DNA from: Achatina immaculata
Taxonomy: Eukaryota > Mollusca > Gastropoda > Stylommatophora > Achatinidae
Reading direction: 5' to 3'
Length of the DNA: 64,000 nucleotides
NCBI GenBank assembly: GCA_009760885.1
Contig: CM019692.1
Coordinates: 52,388,355 to 52,452,354 of the forward strand
The notes under the pieces are model-generated. The model did not search any database and was not told the origin of the DNA. It saw nothing but the letters and a program-made list of their open reading frames with translations. Position 1 is the first letter of the stretch. Each line of letters starts with the position of its first letter. Shown here piece by piece: positions 1-10,746 of this stretch. Position numbers and translations under genes: made by a program.

Positions 1-540
1 CAGAGGGGGAATTACTTTGACTGGGACAGTAGTTAAAATATTGTCAAATAGGCACTTATGTCTTCATAACAAAAGTTCGCTTGGTTTTTTTAAACACACC
101 TTTTACGTGGGTGTGTATTTGTGCGCGCAGGCATTTTGAGACAAAACGTCACTGGAAAACAAACTAACAAGACCTATAAGGATGTCATAAATATAAACAA
201 TAACAACAACATATTTCTCACTTGCTATTTCCCAGACTAGGAAAACAGTACTTCGTCGGCTTTCCTTGTGACCCCATCCAAAAGTTCACCTACAGGTGGA
301 GTAAGTGAGCTTGGCAGATTGTGGAATTTGGACAATCATAATATGTGATATTTTGTGATATGTGGGCGGATAAGTTGTACTTTATATATTTAGGGCATTA
401 AAAAATTGCAGTGTAACGAAAAGTGTGGGTTTGGGGGGTGGGGGGAGAGAGTTTTAGCGGTTGCTCGGGTTTACAGAAACAAACATTATTGAGTATTAGG
501 GGCTGTATGAAAGTATACCTATTTTGTTCCAACTGTGGTC
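1..540. other. No recognisable gene
   Basis: I see no coding or mobile-element signal here. The sequence is AT-rich and non-repetitive up to the GA microsatellite. Confidence 0.4.
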
Positions 541-551
541 AAGAGACAGAC

Positions 552-590
<39 letters not shown>

Positions 591-601
591 GAGGAGAGAG
601 A
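541..601. repeat. (GA)n microsatellite
   Basis: Nearly pure GA/GACA dinucleotide tract. The Arg/Glu-rich frame across it is an artefact of the repeat. Confidence 0.9.
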
Positions 602-799
602 CAGACATAACAGGGAAAAGAGAGAACGGACTAATGAACGAACATACTTTATTTTCAAAGGGTTAAGAATTGGGCACGCAGGCCCGTCTAACGTTCTGCC
701 CTTCATCATACAGCTTTCACTCAGTCACAATAATTCAGAATTTGTTAATGAGCATAATAATCATGATGACACAATTAAATGATTATATAAATAAATAAC

Positions 800-842
<43 letters not shown>

Positions 843-853
843 AGAAGAAGACA
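800..853. repeat. (GA)n / (GAA)n microsatellite
   Basis: Second GA tract ending in GAA triplets. The Ser/Leu alternating frames on the minus strand come from it. Confidence 0.9.
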
Positions 854-1039
854 GAGGGGAGAAATATAGAAAGATAAGATACCGCATTTCTCTTTGCTGA
901 TGATGTTCCTCCAACTCCACATGAAAGAATAAAAAAAAGTGAAAACAGCATTTTTTATGTTGGTAACTGCCAACAAGTGAATTTAACTCTTTTATCGCGT
1001 CCCCATATAGTCCTCCTACAGGTCGGTGCACTTCTTGTC

Positions 1040-2140
1040 ATGTCTCTCTAGCTTCTTATTTCCTTTGGGAGAATAAGCTTTTCCACTGCTCCAGATCTGC
1101 ACTTCTTCGATAAGTCCACCACTAGAGGTGAACTTCATGGTAACCCAGGTCATCGTTCAATTTGGCCTTTGAGGATCCACAACTGACACCCAAATGTGCA
1201 GCAACAAGGGACAGTGTAATCGTCGGTGTAATCATCGGTGTAATCGTCGGTGTTCTCTGTTGAACACTTTTGCCCTGTCGATCTGGGTTTGTGCGAGCGA
1301 TACTTATGGCCGTCTAGATCGTGTTTCATCGGTAACACTCGTTCTTCCAGGTTTGAACCTTTCTACACATTCTTAAACTTTTACTTGAGTTTTCCTTAAT
1401 CATTTTCATTTCCATGTTGAACCAACATCTTTCTGTGGATGTGAATTTCAGGTTTCACTCTCTCTGCCCAAAGAAATCTTACCGTGGCGGTTTTTTCCCA
1501 CACACTAACTAGACTAAGTGCAGAACTCTGAGCTGTACGTGTTCAAACTACCCATCAGCCCTTGCGAACGTGTTGCATTACATCAGCTTCTATTCGTTGT
1601 GGCTATAGCGTAATTTTCAAATTATCTTTACTTTCAAAAAAATCTAGTCATATTTAGAAGAGAAAAATAAGAGAAGAGTATCAGTCTTTCTTCCTTTCGC
1701 AAGGTTAACTGACTGCCCGCCTGTCTTTCTTTCTGTCTGTCTGTCATGATAATACCCACTTGATTTAATTTTGTTTTCTCTTATCTATTTTACTTGTGTC
1801 CTCGCTGCTTATGGTTTCTTGTTGGACGTTTACAAACAAAGATTTTGGTGTGCATACTGAGAATGAATGGTTTTATCAGAGTTTCTCAACTTTTTTTTCA
1901 CAGTGACTCCCATTTTTTTACGTTAAATTTTCTCTTTGGCTCCCCCTCCAGTTCTTGCTTCTACTAAAAAAAAAACGTTTACATCTTTATTGTGGCCCTT
2001 AAATATTCGGGCCTGCTTGGTTCTTTTTCTTGACTTTTCTGAAGTCAAATGCCCGGTCTGTTTTGTTTTGCTTTGTAGGATCCTGTTATTGTTTAGTTTT
2101 GCTTTTTTCTTGCTCTAATTATTTCTCTCCCCTCCCTCTC
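1040..2140. other. Unassigned non-coding sequence
   Basis: Nothing recognised. It includes a short 14-bp tandem of about 4 units near 1208-1250 (tgtaatcgtcggtg type) and a pyrimidine-rich stretch near 1685-1745. Confidence 0.4.
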
Positions 2141-2444
2141 TCTCTCTCTCTCCTCCTCACCCTCCCTCTTTCTCTACACCGACCTTCCTTGTTTGGCTGT
2201 TCCATTCGGACTAGCTTCAGTACCTGTCATTGTCGGAACCGTATGTTCTTGCAATCAGGCATAGACGGTTGCAGTGTTAATCTATATTTCTTACTCCGCA
2301 CTAATCTCCTGCACTTTACCGTACTGTGTCCTGTAAGACAGCCTGCTACCAAACATTTTATGTTTATCTTTTTCATTTCTGGAAAATGTAAGAATGAGAA
2401 GTTGGGTAAATGCTTCCACTTATATGTTGTTCTAATTTTCATTC

Positions 2445-3032
2445 ACATGGTTAGTCTTACTGTTCTAACTCTTACATACTGTTCTAAGCCTTACATGTTG
2501 TTCTAAGTCTTACATACTGTTTTAAGTCTTACATACTGTTCTAAGTCGTACTTACTGTTCCAAGTTTTACATGTTGTTCTAAGTCGTACATGTTGTTCTA
2601 AGTCTCACATACTGTTCTAAGTCTCACATACCGTTTTAAGTCTTACATATAGTTTTAAGTTTTACATAATGTTCTAAGTCTTGCTTATTGTACTAAGTTT
2701 TACATACTGTTTTCAAGCCTTACATAATGTTTTGAGTCTTGCACACTGTTCTAAGTTTTTCTAATTGTTCTAAGTCTTACATACTGTTCTAAGTTTACTC
2801 ACTGTTCTAAGTCTTGCACATTGTTCTTAGTTTTACATACTTTTCTAAGTCTTATATACTGTTCTAAGTCTTATTCATTGTTCTAAGTCTTACACATTGT
2901 TCTAAATCTTACACATTGTTCTAAGTCTTACACATTGTTCTAAGTCTTACACATTGTTCTAAATCTTACACATTGTTCTAAGTCTTACACATTGTTCTAA
3001 GTCTTACACATTGTTCTAAGTCTTACACATTA
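2445..3032. repeat. Minisatellite, ~19-bp unit, ~30 copies
   Basis: Tandem units of the form ttctaagtcttacacattg, diverged at the left end and nearly identical from about 2870 to 3030. The homogeneous right end suggests recent expansion there. It ends about 70 bp before a LINE-A fragment. Confidence 0.92.
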
Positions 3033-3062
3033 CGCCACTTGCTCTTAGTGGTAAGCCGGCGA

Positions 3063-3103
3063 TCGTTTAGATGTAAAAGATTTTGACTTTAAAAACTCTG
3101 AAA
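3063..3103. repeat. 41-bp direct repeat, left copy
   Basis: Matches 4825-4865 with two or three mismatches (core aaagattttgactttaaaaa). It sits directly before the LINE-A fragment. Confidence 0.8.
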
Positions 3104-4391
3104 AGATAAAACTGGAAATAGCAGATGAACAGTTTGGATTTGTTGAAGGAAAGGGAACACACAATGCCATTTATGCTTTACGAACACTAACAGAAAGAGC
3201 TTTAGAAGTACAGAAAGATCTCTACTTATGCTTCATTGATTATACCAAGGCATTCGAAAAGGTGAAACATGATGAGATTATTAAAATGCTTGAAGACATC
3301 ATTATAGACGGCAAAGAACAGAGGATTGTAAAACATCTATACTGGCAGCAAGAAGCAGCAGTTCGAGTTGAAAATAGAACTGAAGAATATCAACCTATAA
3401 AACAAGGGATGTGTACTATCTCCAGACCTTTTTTTCTCTGTACAGCGAGAATATTCTAAGAACGATTATCACAGAACCAGGCATAAAAATTGGAGGATAC
3501 AATATTAACAACCTTCGGTATGCTGACGACACAGTACTGATAGCTGAGAACCAGCAAGACCTGCAAAATCTCTTGGATAAAGTCGCTCAAGAAAGTGAAC
3601 AGAAAGGCCTTACTTTAAACATAAAAAAAGACAGAGACTATAGTTATATCTAAGAAACAGAATCCACCAACATGCAGTATAAAATTAAACGGAACTATTC
3701 TAAAACAGGTACAAAAACTCAAATACCTTGGAGCAGTAATAACTTCAGATGGGAAATGCAGAACAGAAATTAGGAACAGAATAGGCCAAGCAAAGACTGC
3801 ATTTCAGAGAATGAGGAACATATTAACCAACACATCCTTAACAATGAATATTAGAAAACGAGTCGTAAAATGCTATATTGAACCTATCTTGTTATATGGA
3901 AGTGAATCATGGACAATAGGCAGGCCTGCACAAAAATCATTGAAAGCAGCAGAAATGTGGTTTATTAGAAGAATGTTGCGAATCCCCTGGACAGCAAAAA
4001 TAACTAATGAAGAATGTGTGAGAAGAGCTGGAGAGACAAAAAACCGTGTAAAAAAATAAGAGAGAGGCAATGTACTTTCATAGGACATACAATGAGAAGA
4101 GGGGGCATTGAAAATATTATAATATTATAACAACAGGAAAAATAGAAGGAAGAAGATCAAGAGGAAGACCAAAAGAAATGATACTGGACAGTCTGACGGG
4201 ATGGTGTGAGAGGAGATAACCAACTGAGCTAATGGCCTACATGAAGGATCGGGTACTCTGGAGAAGCATAATAGCCAACGCCAATCGTACCGTTCTAGAA
4301 GGATCTCAGCCGACCACGGAAAAGTTCAAAAAGAGAATCATAACAACTGCCCTTTCTGTAAAGAAAAAAGCACATGATGATGATGATGATG
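3104..4391 (+). mobile_element. LINE-A (RTE/BovB-like) reverse transcriptase relic
   Basis: Broken frames encode, in order, the RT fingers/palm (FIDYTKAFEKVKH near 3230), the active-site stretch NLRYADDTVLIAENQ near 3510, and the C-terminal YLGAVITSDGKC ... LLYGSESWTI ... RMLRIPWTA stretch (3725-4010). It then passes through a LINE 3' end to a (GAT)n tail at about 4374. The YADD box with the IGGYNINNLRYADD and SESWT/RIPWTA motifs is typical of RTE-clade (BovB-like) non-LTR elements; the clade call is from memory. It is 5'-truncated. Compared with the copy at 53.4-55.5 kb it has an 11-nt deletion near 3408 that removes part of the VRQGC motif, and further frameshifts near 3630 and 4060, so it is a pseudogene. 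Confidence 0.85.
4291..4369. repeat. Inverted repeat, left arm (79 bp)
   Basis: Exact reverse complement of 4688-4766 by eye, with a spacer of about 318 bp. The first 12 bases (cgttctagaagg) also resemble the LINE-D 3' end near 22,993. Confidence 0.85.
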
Positions 4392-4687
4392 GTGGACCTT
4401 TGCCTGTCCTCTAGTTGTGTTGCTGGCTACGCTACTTGCCCGAAAGAAACTGTCTTTGGGGAATTCAAACGCCTACTGACAATGCATCGATCAATAGAAT
4501 CTATACCCCTTTCTGGTGAGATCTACGATGGAATTCAGTTTTCGAGAAATGAGGAATAAAATCGATGATAACTACAAGCCCCCAGAAAGAAGATCTCACT
4601 TCCTTTACATTCAAAGCTATTTCGGAAATGGCTATCACTTTCTCTGTATCGGGAGACATGCTGCTGCAGTAAGGGAGATAACTGGGT

Positions 4688-4766
4688 TTTTTTCTTTACA
4701 GAAAGGGCAGTTGTTATGATTCTCTTTTTGAACTTTTCCGTGGTCGGCTGAGATCCTTCTAGAACG
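4688..4766. repeat. Inverted repeat, right arm (79 bp)
   Basis: Partner of 4291-4369. Transcribed through, the pair would form a long perfect hairpin with a ~318-nt loop. Confidence 0.85.
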
Positions 4767-4824
4767 TCACGTGGGCTGAGAAACCAGTGACAGAGAATTG
4801 TGGGAGAGACTGGGCAGTCGGTCT

Positions 4825-4865
4825 TCGTTTGGGTGTAAAAGATTTTGACTTTAAAAACTCTGAAA
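4825..4865. repeat. 41-bp direct repeat, right copy
   Basis: Second copy of the repeat at 3063-3103. The pair brackets the whole LINE-A relic and the 79-bp inverted repeat. It could be a long target-site duplication or a segmental duplication edge. Confidence 0.75.
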
Positions 4866-5029
4866 TCCAGGATCTTTTTTTCTCTTCACTCATGCTCTGG
4901 CATCTCCTGGTATTCTTTTACATTTCTCATGCCCAAGCTTCCTTCCTTTACTGAAGTGGTGGAGAGGCAGGACAGATCACCTGAACGTTCCCAAGATGCT
5001 TTCTTCTTATCAGTTTGTGAGATGAGGTA

Positions 5030-6622
5030 TAACAGAGGATTTAAAAGATTAAATGGCAGGACAAGATCAGGAACGAGGAGGTATGGGAAAGGGCAGGACA
5101 AGATCAGGAACGAGGAGGTCTGGGAAAGGGCAGGACAAGATCAGGAACGAGGAGGTATGGGAAAGGCAGGACAAGATCAGGAACGAGGAGGTATGGGAAA
5201 GTGCAGGACAAGATCAGGAACGAGGAGGTATGGGAAAGTGCAGGACAAGATCAGGAACGAGGAGGTATGGGAAAGTGCAGGACAAGATCAGGAACGAGGA
5301 GGTATGGGAAAGTGCAGGACAAGATCAGGAACGAGGAGGTATGGGAAAGTGCAGGACAAGATCAGGAACGAGTAGGTATGGGAAAAGGTAGGACAAGATC
5401 AGGAACGAGGAGGTATGGGAAAGTGCAGGACAAGATCAGGAACGAGGAGGTATGGGAAAGGGTAGGACAAGATCAGGAACGAGGAGGTATGGGAAAGGGC
5501 AGGACAAGATCAGGAACGAGGAGGTATGGGAAAGGGCAGGACAAGATCAGGAACGAGGAGGTATGGGAAAGGGTAGGACAAGATCAGGAACGAGGAGGTC
5601 TGGGAAAGGGCAGGACAAGATCAGGAACGAGGAGGTATGGGAAAGGGTAGGACAAGATCAGGAACGAGGAGGTATGGGAAAGGGCAGAACAAGATCAGGA
5701 ACGAGGAGGTATGGGAAAGGGCAGTACAAGATCAGGAACGAGGAGGTATGGGAAAGGGCAGTACAAGATCAGGAACGAGTAAGTATGGGAAAGGGTAGGA
5801 CAAGATCAGGAACGAGGAGGTATGGGAAAGGGTACTACAAGATCAGGAACGAGGAGGTATGGGAAAGGGCAGTACAAGATCAGGAACGAGTAGGTATGGG
5901 AAAGGGTAGGACAAGATCAGGAACGACGAAGTATGGGAAAGGGCAGGACAAGATCAGGAACGAGGAGGTCTGGGAAAGGGCAGTACAAGATCAGGAACGA
6001 GGAGGTATGGGAAAGGGCAGGACAAGATCAGGAACGAGGAGGTATGGGAAAGGGCAGTACAAGATCAGGAACGAGTAAGTATGGGAAAGGGTAGGACAAG
6101 ATCAGGAACGAGGAGGTATGGGAAAGGGTACTACAAGATCAGGAACGAGGAGGTATGGGAAAGGGCAGTACAAGATCAGGAACGAGTAGGTATGGGAAAG
6201 GGTAGGACAAGATCAGGAACGACGAAGTATGGGAAAGGGCAGGACAAGATCAGGAACGAGGAGGTCTGGGAAAGGGCAGGACAAGATCAGGAACGAGGAG
6301 GTATGGGAAAGGGCAGTACAAGATCAGGAACGAGGAGGTCTGGGAAAGGGCAGTACAAGATCAGGAACGAGGAGGTATGGGAAAGGGCAGTACAAGATCA
6401 GGAACGAGGAGGTATGGGAAAGGGCAGTACAAGATCAGGAACGAGGAGGTCTGGGAAAGGGCAGGACAAGATCAGGAACGAGGAGGTATGGGAAAGGGCA
6501 GGACAAGATCGGGAACGAGGAGGTATGGGAAAGGGCAGGAAAAGAACCTATGAACCTACAAATCATGTCTAGGAAGTGGAGGTGGATTGGCCGCGCTCTG
6601 AGGAACCCCGACACCAGCATAG
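5030..6622 (+). mobile_element. LINE-F C-terminal fragment, 5' part, with internal minisatellite
   Basis: The start (ggatttaaaagattaaatggcaggacaag region) and the end (WQDKIRN ... then EPMNLQIMSRKWRWIGRALR, 6540-6610) match the LINE-F copy at 47.14-47.62 kb, where the two parts are adjacent. The reading is the region after the reverse transcriptase in endonuclease-RT LINEs (ILNIKWQDKIRN ... RKWKWIGHTLRKP). Between the two parts the element's own 37-bp segment has been multiplied about 40 times. The 3' part of the same copy continues at 8378 after a 1.75-kb insertion. Confidence 0.75.
5056..6545. repeat. Minisatellite, 37-bp unit, ~40 copies, derived from LINE-F ORF
   Basis: The unit is gacaagatcaggaacgagga plus ggtatgggaaagggcag, 37 bp. 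The LINE-F copy near 47,268 carries one unit, so the array arose by tandem expansion inside a transposon coding segment. Variants (tatggg/tctggg, gggcag/gggtag/gtgcag, gagtaag, gacgaag) form a higher-order pattern: a block of 8 units starting near 5777 recurs 296 bp later at about 6073. Because 37 is not a multiple of 3, all three frames stay open in rotation, which gives long meaningless ORFs. Confidence 0.95.
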
Positions 6623-6841
6623 TGTGAACTGCTTTTCGAAGCCCAGAGTAGTGTACGGATTTTGGACGGAGAAATGCAGTTCACGGGATGCGGGGGTGGA
6701 AGACCTATATAAAGGAAAAAAGCTTGCGGAGAAAGGTCACGCTGAGCATAGCCAGCGGGCAAATGGCGGGGCAAGTTCGATCTCGTCTGTTTTGTTTGAT
6801 ATGGAAATACTTAGCCCCAGCCGTCTTCACACTGTATTTGA

Positions 6842-7495
6842 CTCTACTGTGCTGTGGATTATATGATGTGTCGTGAAACCATAATCTGCTGTGGATTATA
6901 TGATGTGTCGTGAAACCATAATCTGCTGTGGATTATATGATGTGTCGTGAAACCATAATCTGCTGTGGATTATATGATGTGTCGTGAAACCATAATCTGC
7001 TGTGGATTATATGATGTGTCGTGAAACCATAATCTGCTGTGGATTATATGATGTGTCGTGAAACCATAATCTGCTGTGATTATATGATGTGTCGTGAAAC
7101 CATAATCTGCTGTGGATTATATGATGTGTCGTGAAACCATAATCTGCTGTGGATTATATGATGTGTCGTGAAACCATAATCTGCTGTGGATTATATAATG
7201 TGTCGTGAGACCATAATCTGCTGTGAATTATATAATGTGTCGTGAAACCATAATCTGCTGTGAATTATATAATGTGTCGTGAAACCATAATCTGCTGTGG
7301 ATTATATAATGTGTCGTGAAACCATAATCTGCTGTGAATTATATAATGTGTCGTGAAACCATAATGTGTGTGTGGATTATATGATGTGTCGTGAAACCAT
7401 AATGTGTATGTGGATTATATGATGTGTCGTGAAACCATAATGTGCTGTTGGATTATATGATGTGTCGTGAAACCATAATGTGCTGTTGGATTATC
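6842..7495. repeat. Minisatellite, 37-bp unit, ~17 copies
   Basis: The unit is tgctgtggattatatgatgt plus gtcgtgaaaccataatc (37 bp). It has subtype blocks (ggattatatgatg, then gaattatataatg, then tgtgtgtgg). It lies inside the candidate LTR and is unrelated in sequence to the 37-bp LINE-F array. Confidence 0.95.
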
Positions 7496-7724
7496 GTCAC
7501 TGTCATCGTACGTGAAGATTTCACGGATTCTGTTGAGTCTTGTCATAACACACATTAAGGTCCATCCTGTGTTTTCATTCGCATGTATAATGTTATGTCT
7601 ATGGTATCAGGAGATACATCGCCCGGGCAGCTATAGCTGCAGAAGTCAATGAGGCGCATTTGCACCTGGTAATTCCTGGTGACTGGGGGAGGCACAGTGG
7701 ATATGTGAATATTTCAGTGCATTA

Positions 7725-7862
7725 GCATAAATGGAAATATATATATTCAGTGCATTTGGCACAAGTGCAAAATGTTATTCAGTGAATGGGCACAGAAGTG
7801 AAATATGTATTCAGTGCATTTCGCACAAGTGAAAATATGTTATTCAGTCCATTGGCACAGGG
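7725..7862. repeat. Short tandem, ~45-bp unit, 3-4 copies
   Basis: Units of the form attcagtgcattggcacaag with tgaaatatgt, diverged. It lies inside the candidate LTR. Confidence 0.7.
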
Positions 7863-8377
7863 AAGTTTTATGTGAGATAGGGAGAATGGGGATTTCATGG
7901 CAGCAGCGCGTGTTATCAGTGCATCGGCAAAAAAACTGAGAAAAATGTATAATTGCTTAGTAGGGCCAGAGGAGCCCAAGCCAATCTGGTCCACTGATTT
8001 AGTTGATACTTTAATACATTGTATTTATGTCATGCCTTTTATTATCATGATGATGCATGTTGATGTCATGTGTATGTAATGTCTGTGGTGGCGTCTCTAT
8101 GATATAACTAGAGCGTGCTAATAAATTGATGTAAATTGATTTGCTGACTTGTTGATGTGATGTATGAATGTGTATAAAATGCTGAAATGACTGGCAAGCA
8201 GTGTCCTTGTAGGGGAGAATCTGGGTTGGCGGTCATGGCGGTCGCGAGATCTTGGTCATGCAGTACGGTAGTACATGCCAAGGCAATGCCTGAAACAGCT
8301 GGGTTGATCTATTCCCTCCCCCCCCCCCCCAATCTGTCTATAAAATGTAGATTTAGCGCTAGCTAAGTTTACAATAG

Positions 8378-8569
8378 TAAGACAGGCACTGACATGGAAT
8401 TCTCAAGGAAATAGGAAATGAGGAAGACCTAGACGTATTTGGAGAAGAGAAATTATGACAGTGCTCAGAGACAAGGGACACACATGGAAGGAAGCAGAGA
8501 ATAATTCTAAGAACAAGGACGACTGGAGAACCTTTATTCCTGGTCTATGCTCTCAAGGGAGTGAAAAGC

Positions 8570-8604
<35 letters not shown>

Positions 8605-8607
8605 CAG
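8378..8607 (+). mobile_element. LINE-F 3' end with (GAT)n tail
   Basis: Reads on from 6622: RQALTWNSQGNRK-like, then the Arg/Gly-rich GRP motif, RREIMTVLRDKGHTWKEAE and DWRTFIPGLCSQGSEKR, then an 11-unit GAT microsatellite (8570-8605). The same order is seen at 47,390-47,625. A simple-repeat 3' tail rather than poly(A) is usual for RTE-type elements. Confidence 0.8.
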
Positions 8608-8609
8608 TA

Positions 8610-9400
8610 GGATAATGTCCGGAGTCACTGAACCTTGGAGAGTGGTTATGGCTGAAAACAAAACCAGATTTAGGTTCAACTGATTAGAGGGACTGGCAGT
8701 GTGTTCACCGGACAAAGCTGACTAAGATAGTTGAATGTGGACCTGTTCGTGACTGGACTATATCATTCTTTATAAAAGAAAATAGGCGGCATAATGATGT
8801 GTCTCAAGATGGCCTGGAGAGGAGAGTCCATTCATGCCCTCCCTGTCAAGCCTAAGGGATTGACCTCAACTTGTCACCGTTTGTGCAACACGTTCATGTG
8901 TTTTGTGCTGCTGTACATCTGACCGTCGCAACTTTTGTACACAGAAAATGACAACCCATCTCGAGATCTGGCCAACAGTGGGCACACCCACGCACGCACA
9001 AAAGCAGGAAACTGACCTTTGACCTGGCAATATCCAGCTTCCAGCACTGTGCTCTGAAAACCAGATAAACCAGTTATACCTCTCTTAATTCTACGTAAAG
9101 CTTACGTATTCTACTCTCAACGTTCACGTACAGTACACTCTGACTGATTTATTAGATACACAGACTAACATCTTTAAAAGTCGGTCGTTGCTTGTGTCGG
9201 TTCATTCATTAGACAATTAATAGTGGACTAAATATTGAATGAATATCTGATACACACTGGCAATCTTCTGTACAACATTTTCTAATGTTTCTAACCGTAC
9301 AGTTGGACATTTTCTAATGTTTCTAACCGTACAGCTGGACATTTTCTAATAAGGATAGACTTAAGATTTTCTCGTTTACGGATCATGAGACCACTTTGGC
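8610..9400. other. Unassigned sequence
   Basis: No recognised gene. A ~33-bp partial duplication (ctaatgtttctaaccgtaca) lies at 9280-9345. Confidence 0.4.
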
Positions 9401-9404
9401 AACA

Positions 9405-9497
9405 ACCAAAATAAAATCCAACCCACCTGTAGGATTCGAACCGAGACCCTTCTTGTCAGTAGATAGATGTTCCCTCTGGACTACTTCTTGACGTGGA
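9405..9497 (-). mobile_element. tRNA-derived SINE-like fragment
   Basis: On the minus strand a B-box-like ggttcgaatcc sits upstream of a short AT-rich tail, after a tRNA-like 5' half (gtagtccagagggaacat). No intact cloverleaf was found, so this is a SINE head or tRNA pseudogene. Confidence 0.4.
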
Positions 9498-9654
9498 TAA
9501 GAGGTTTAAATACAGTCACCAGCAGTTGGAAAAAAATTTTTTTTGGCCAGGTCAGTCTACATCATTTCCTTCATGACAGGCCAGGCAAGACCACAGTCTG
9601 ACCTATCAATAAAAGATGATGAAGTTGTAGGTACCTGGCCAGAAGGCGAGTCGC

Positions 9655-9960
9655 AGTACCCAGGGTATCAAGCAATATCACAACGCCCAGGGTATCAAGC
9701 AATATCTCAACATCTAGGGTATCAAGCAATATCACAACACCCAGGGTATCAAGAAATATTTCAACACCTAGGGTATCAAACAATATATCAACATCCAAGG
9801 TATCAAGAAATATCTTAACACCCAGGGTATCAAGCAATATCGCAACACCCAGGGTATAAAACAGTATCTCAACACCCAGGGTGTCAAAAAGTATCTCAAC
9901 AATCAGGATATCAAGCAATATCATAACACCCAGGGTATCAAGCAATATCGCCGATGCAAA
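9655..9960. repeat. Minisatellite, 27-bp unit, ~11 copies
   Basis: The unit is cacccagggtatcaagcaat plus atctcaa. A period that is a multiple of 3 keeps frames open on both strands; the ORFs are repeat artefacts. Confidence 0.93.
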
Positions 9961-10492
9961 TTGTAGAACACGTCCTTCAAAGCTGCACCAACTATGACAC
10001 AGAGACCAACTTACTGGCCCAGTGAAACCGTCCAAGAACCTAAGCTCTGTATTTCCCTACAGTGAAAGTTCAAATTGATCCAGGAACCATAACTGCAAAT
10101 TGAAAAAAAAAATGCTTGCAAAGAACAAGAAGAAGAAGTAGAGAGATAGGCTGAATTCTGTTCATACCTCTGTGACCAAAACAAAATGTCTGTACAGTAG
10201 ATTTCGCTTTGGGCATATCTAGCTCCCTCATTTATCTCTGATTTTGTAAACAGCTTCTAGTGGATCACAAAGTCTTTTATCCAAATCCGCAACCTGATAT
10301 CCCTGACAACCTGATATCCCTAGCAACCTGATAATACAAAAAGAATAATTTTCTAAGGTATTAAAATGAATCTGACAGCTGAAAGAGAGGTTAATTCATA
10401 TAAGCTTTTAGAAACAGTGGGCACGGATCAGAATGTTTCTAGCAAAGCCAGCACAGATGTCTCGCTCACAGATGTACAGACTCGTAGATAAG

Positions 10493-10500
10493 TATATAAG
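10493..10500 (+). promoter_or_regulatory. Probable TATA box of the hemomucin-like gene
   Basis: tatataag lies 78 bp upstream of the start codon. An initiator-like gtcattctg follows at about 10,515-10,523, the usual 25-30 bp spacing. No splice acceptor is obvious between it and the ATG, so a short 5' UTR is plausible. Confidence 0.45.
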
Positions 10501-10577
10501 GATGAGTAGAGCTGTCATTCTGGCTGATTTTTTTCGTGAATCACGGCTGGCGGTTAAAAGTTAAGGGGAGAAACAGG

Positions 10578-10663
10578 ATGATATTCCTTGTTTTGCTGAT
10601 TCTTATCAGTTCTATCACATCAGCTCATGGACAAATACAACAGTTTGACCCAGTTTATTTTAC
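10578..10663 (+). CDS. Hemomucin-like exon 1 (signal peptide)
   Basis: Encodes M-I-F-L-V-L-L-I-L-I-S-S-I-T-S-A-H-G followed by QIQQFDPVYF; 28 codons plus 2 nt. The donor is ac|gtaagt. The ATG is the only one that gives a hydrophobic leader. A likely signal-peptidase site lies after TSA or AHG. Confidence 0.75.
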
Positions 10664-10714
10664 GTAAGTTTACGTTCTTCGAGTTTTTAGGATATAAACC
10701 CATCATCATCATCA

Positions 10715-10746
<32 letters not shown>

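Larger units (their letters stand above)
6623..8373. mobile_element. Candidate solo LTR (1,751 bp) inserted in LINE-F
   Basis: The insert starts TGTGAAC and ends GTTTACA, so it has TG...CA termini with a 7-bp imperfect inverted end. It is flanked by a 4-bp duplication, atag, at 6619-6622 and 8374-8377. Removing it joins the LINE-F sequence as in the 47.4-kb copy (...cagcatag then taagacaggcactg). A TATA box (tatataaa, 6706-6713) and an AATAAA signal (8120-8125) fit an LTR promoter and poly(A) site. A 4-bp duplication would suit a Ty3/gypsy-type integrase. No internal gag/pol is present. A DNA transposon is an alternative. Confidence 0.55.

Noticed and set aside
2445..3032. CRISPR-like array
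   Set aside because: No unique spacers; plain tandem repeats in a eukaryotic context. The same applies to all other arrays.
5053..6627. Several 110-210-codon ORFs rich in GKGRTRSGTRR
   Set aside because: Frame rotations of the 37-bp array; adjacent LINE sequence explains the ends.
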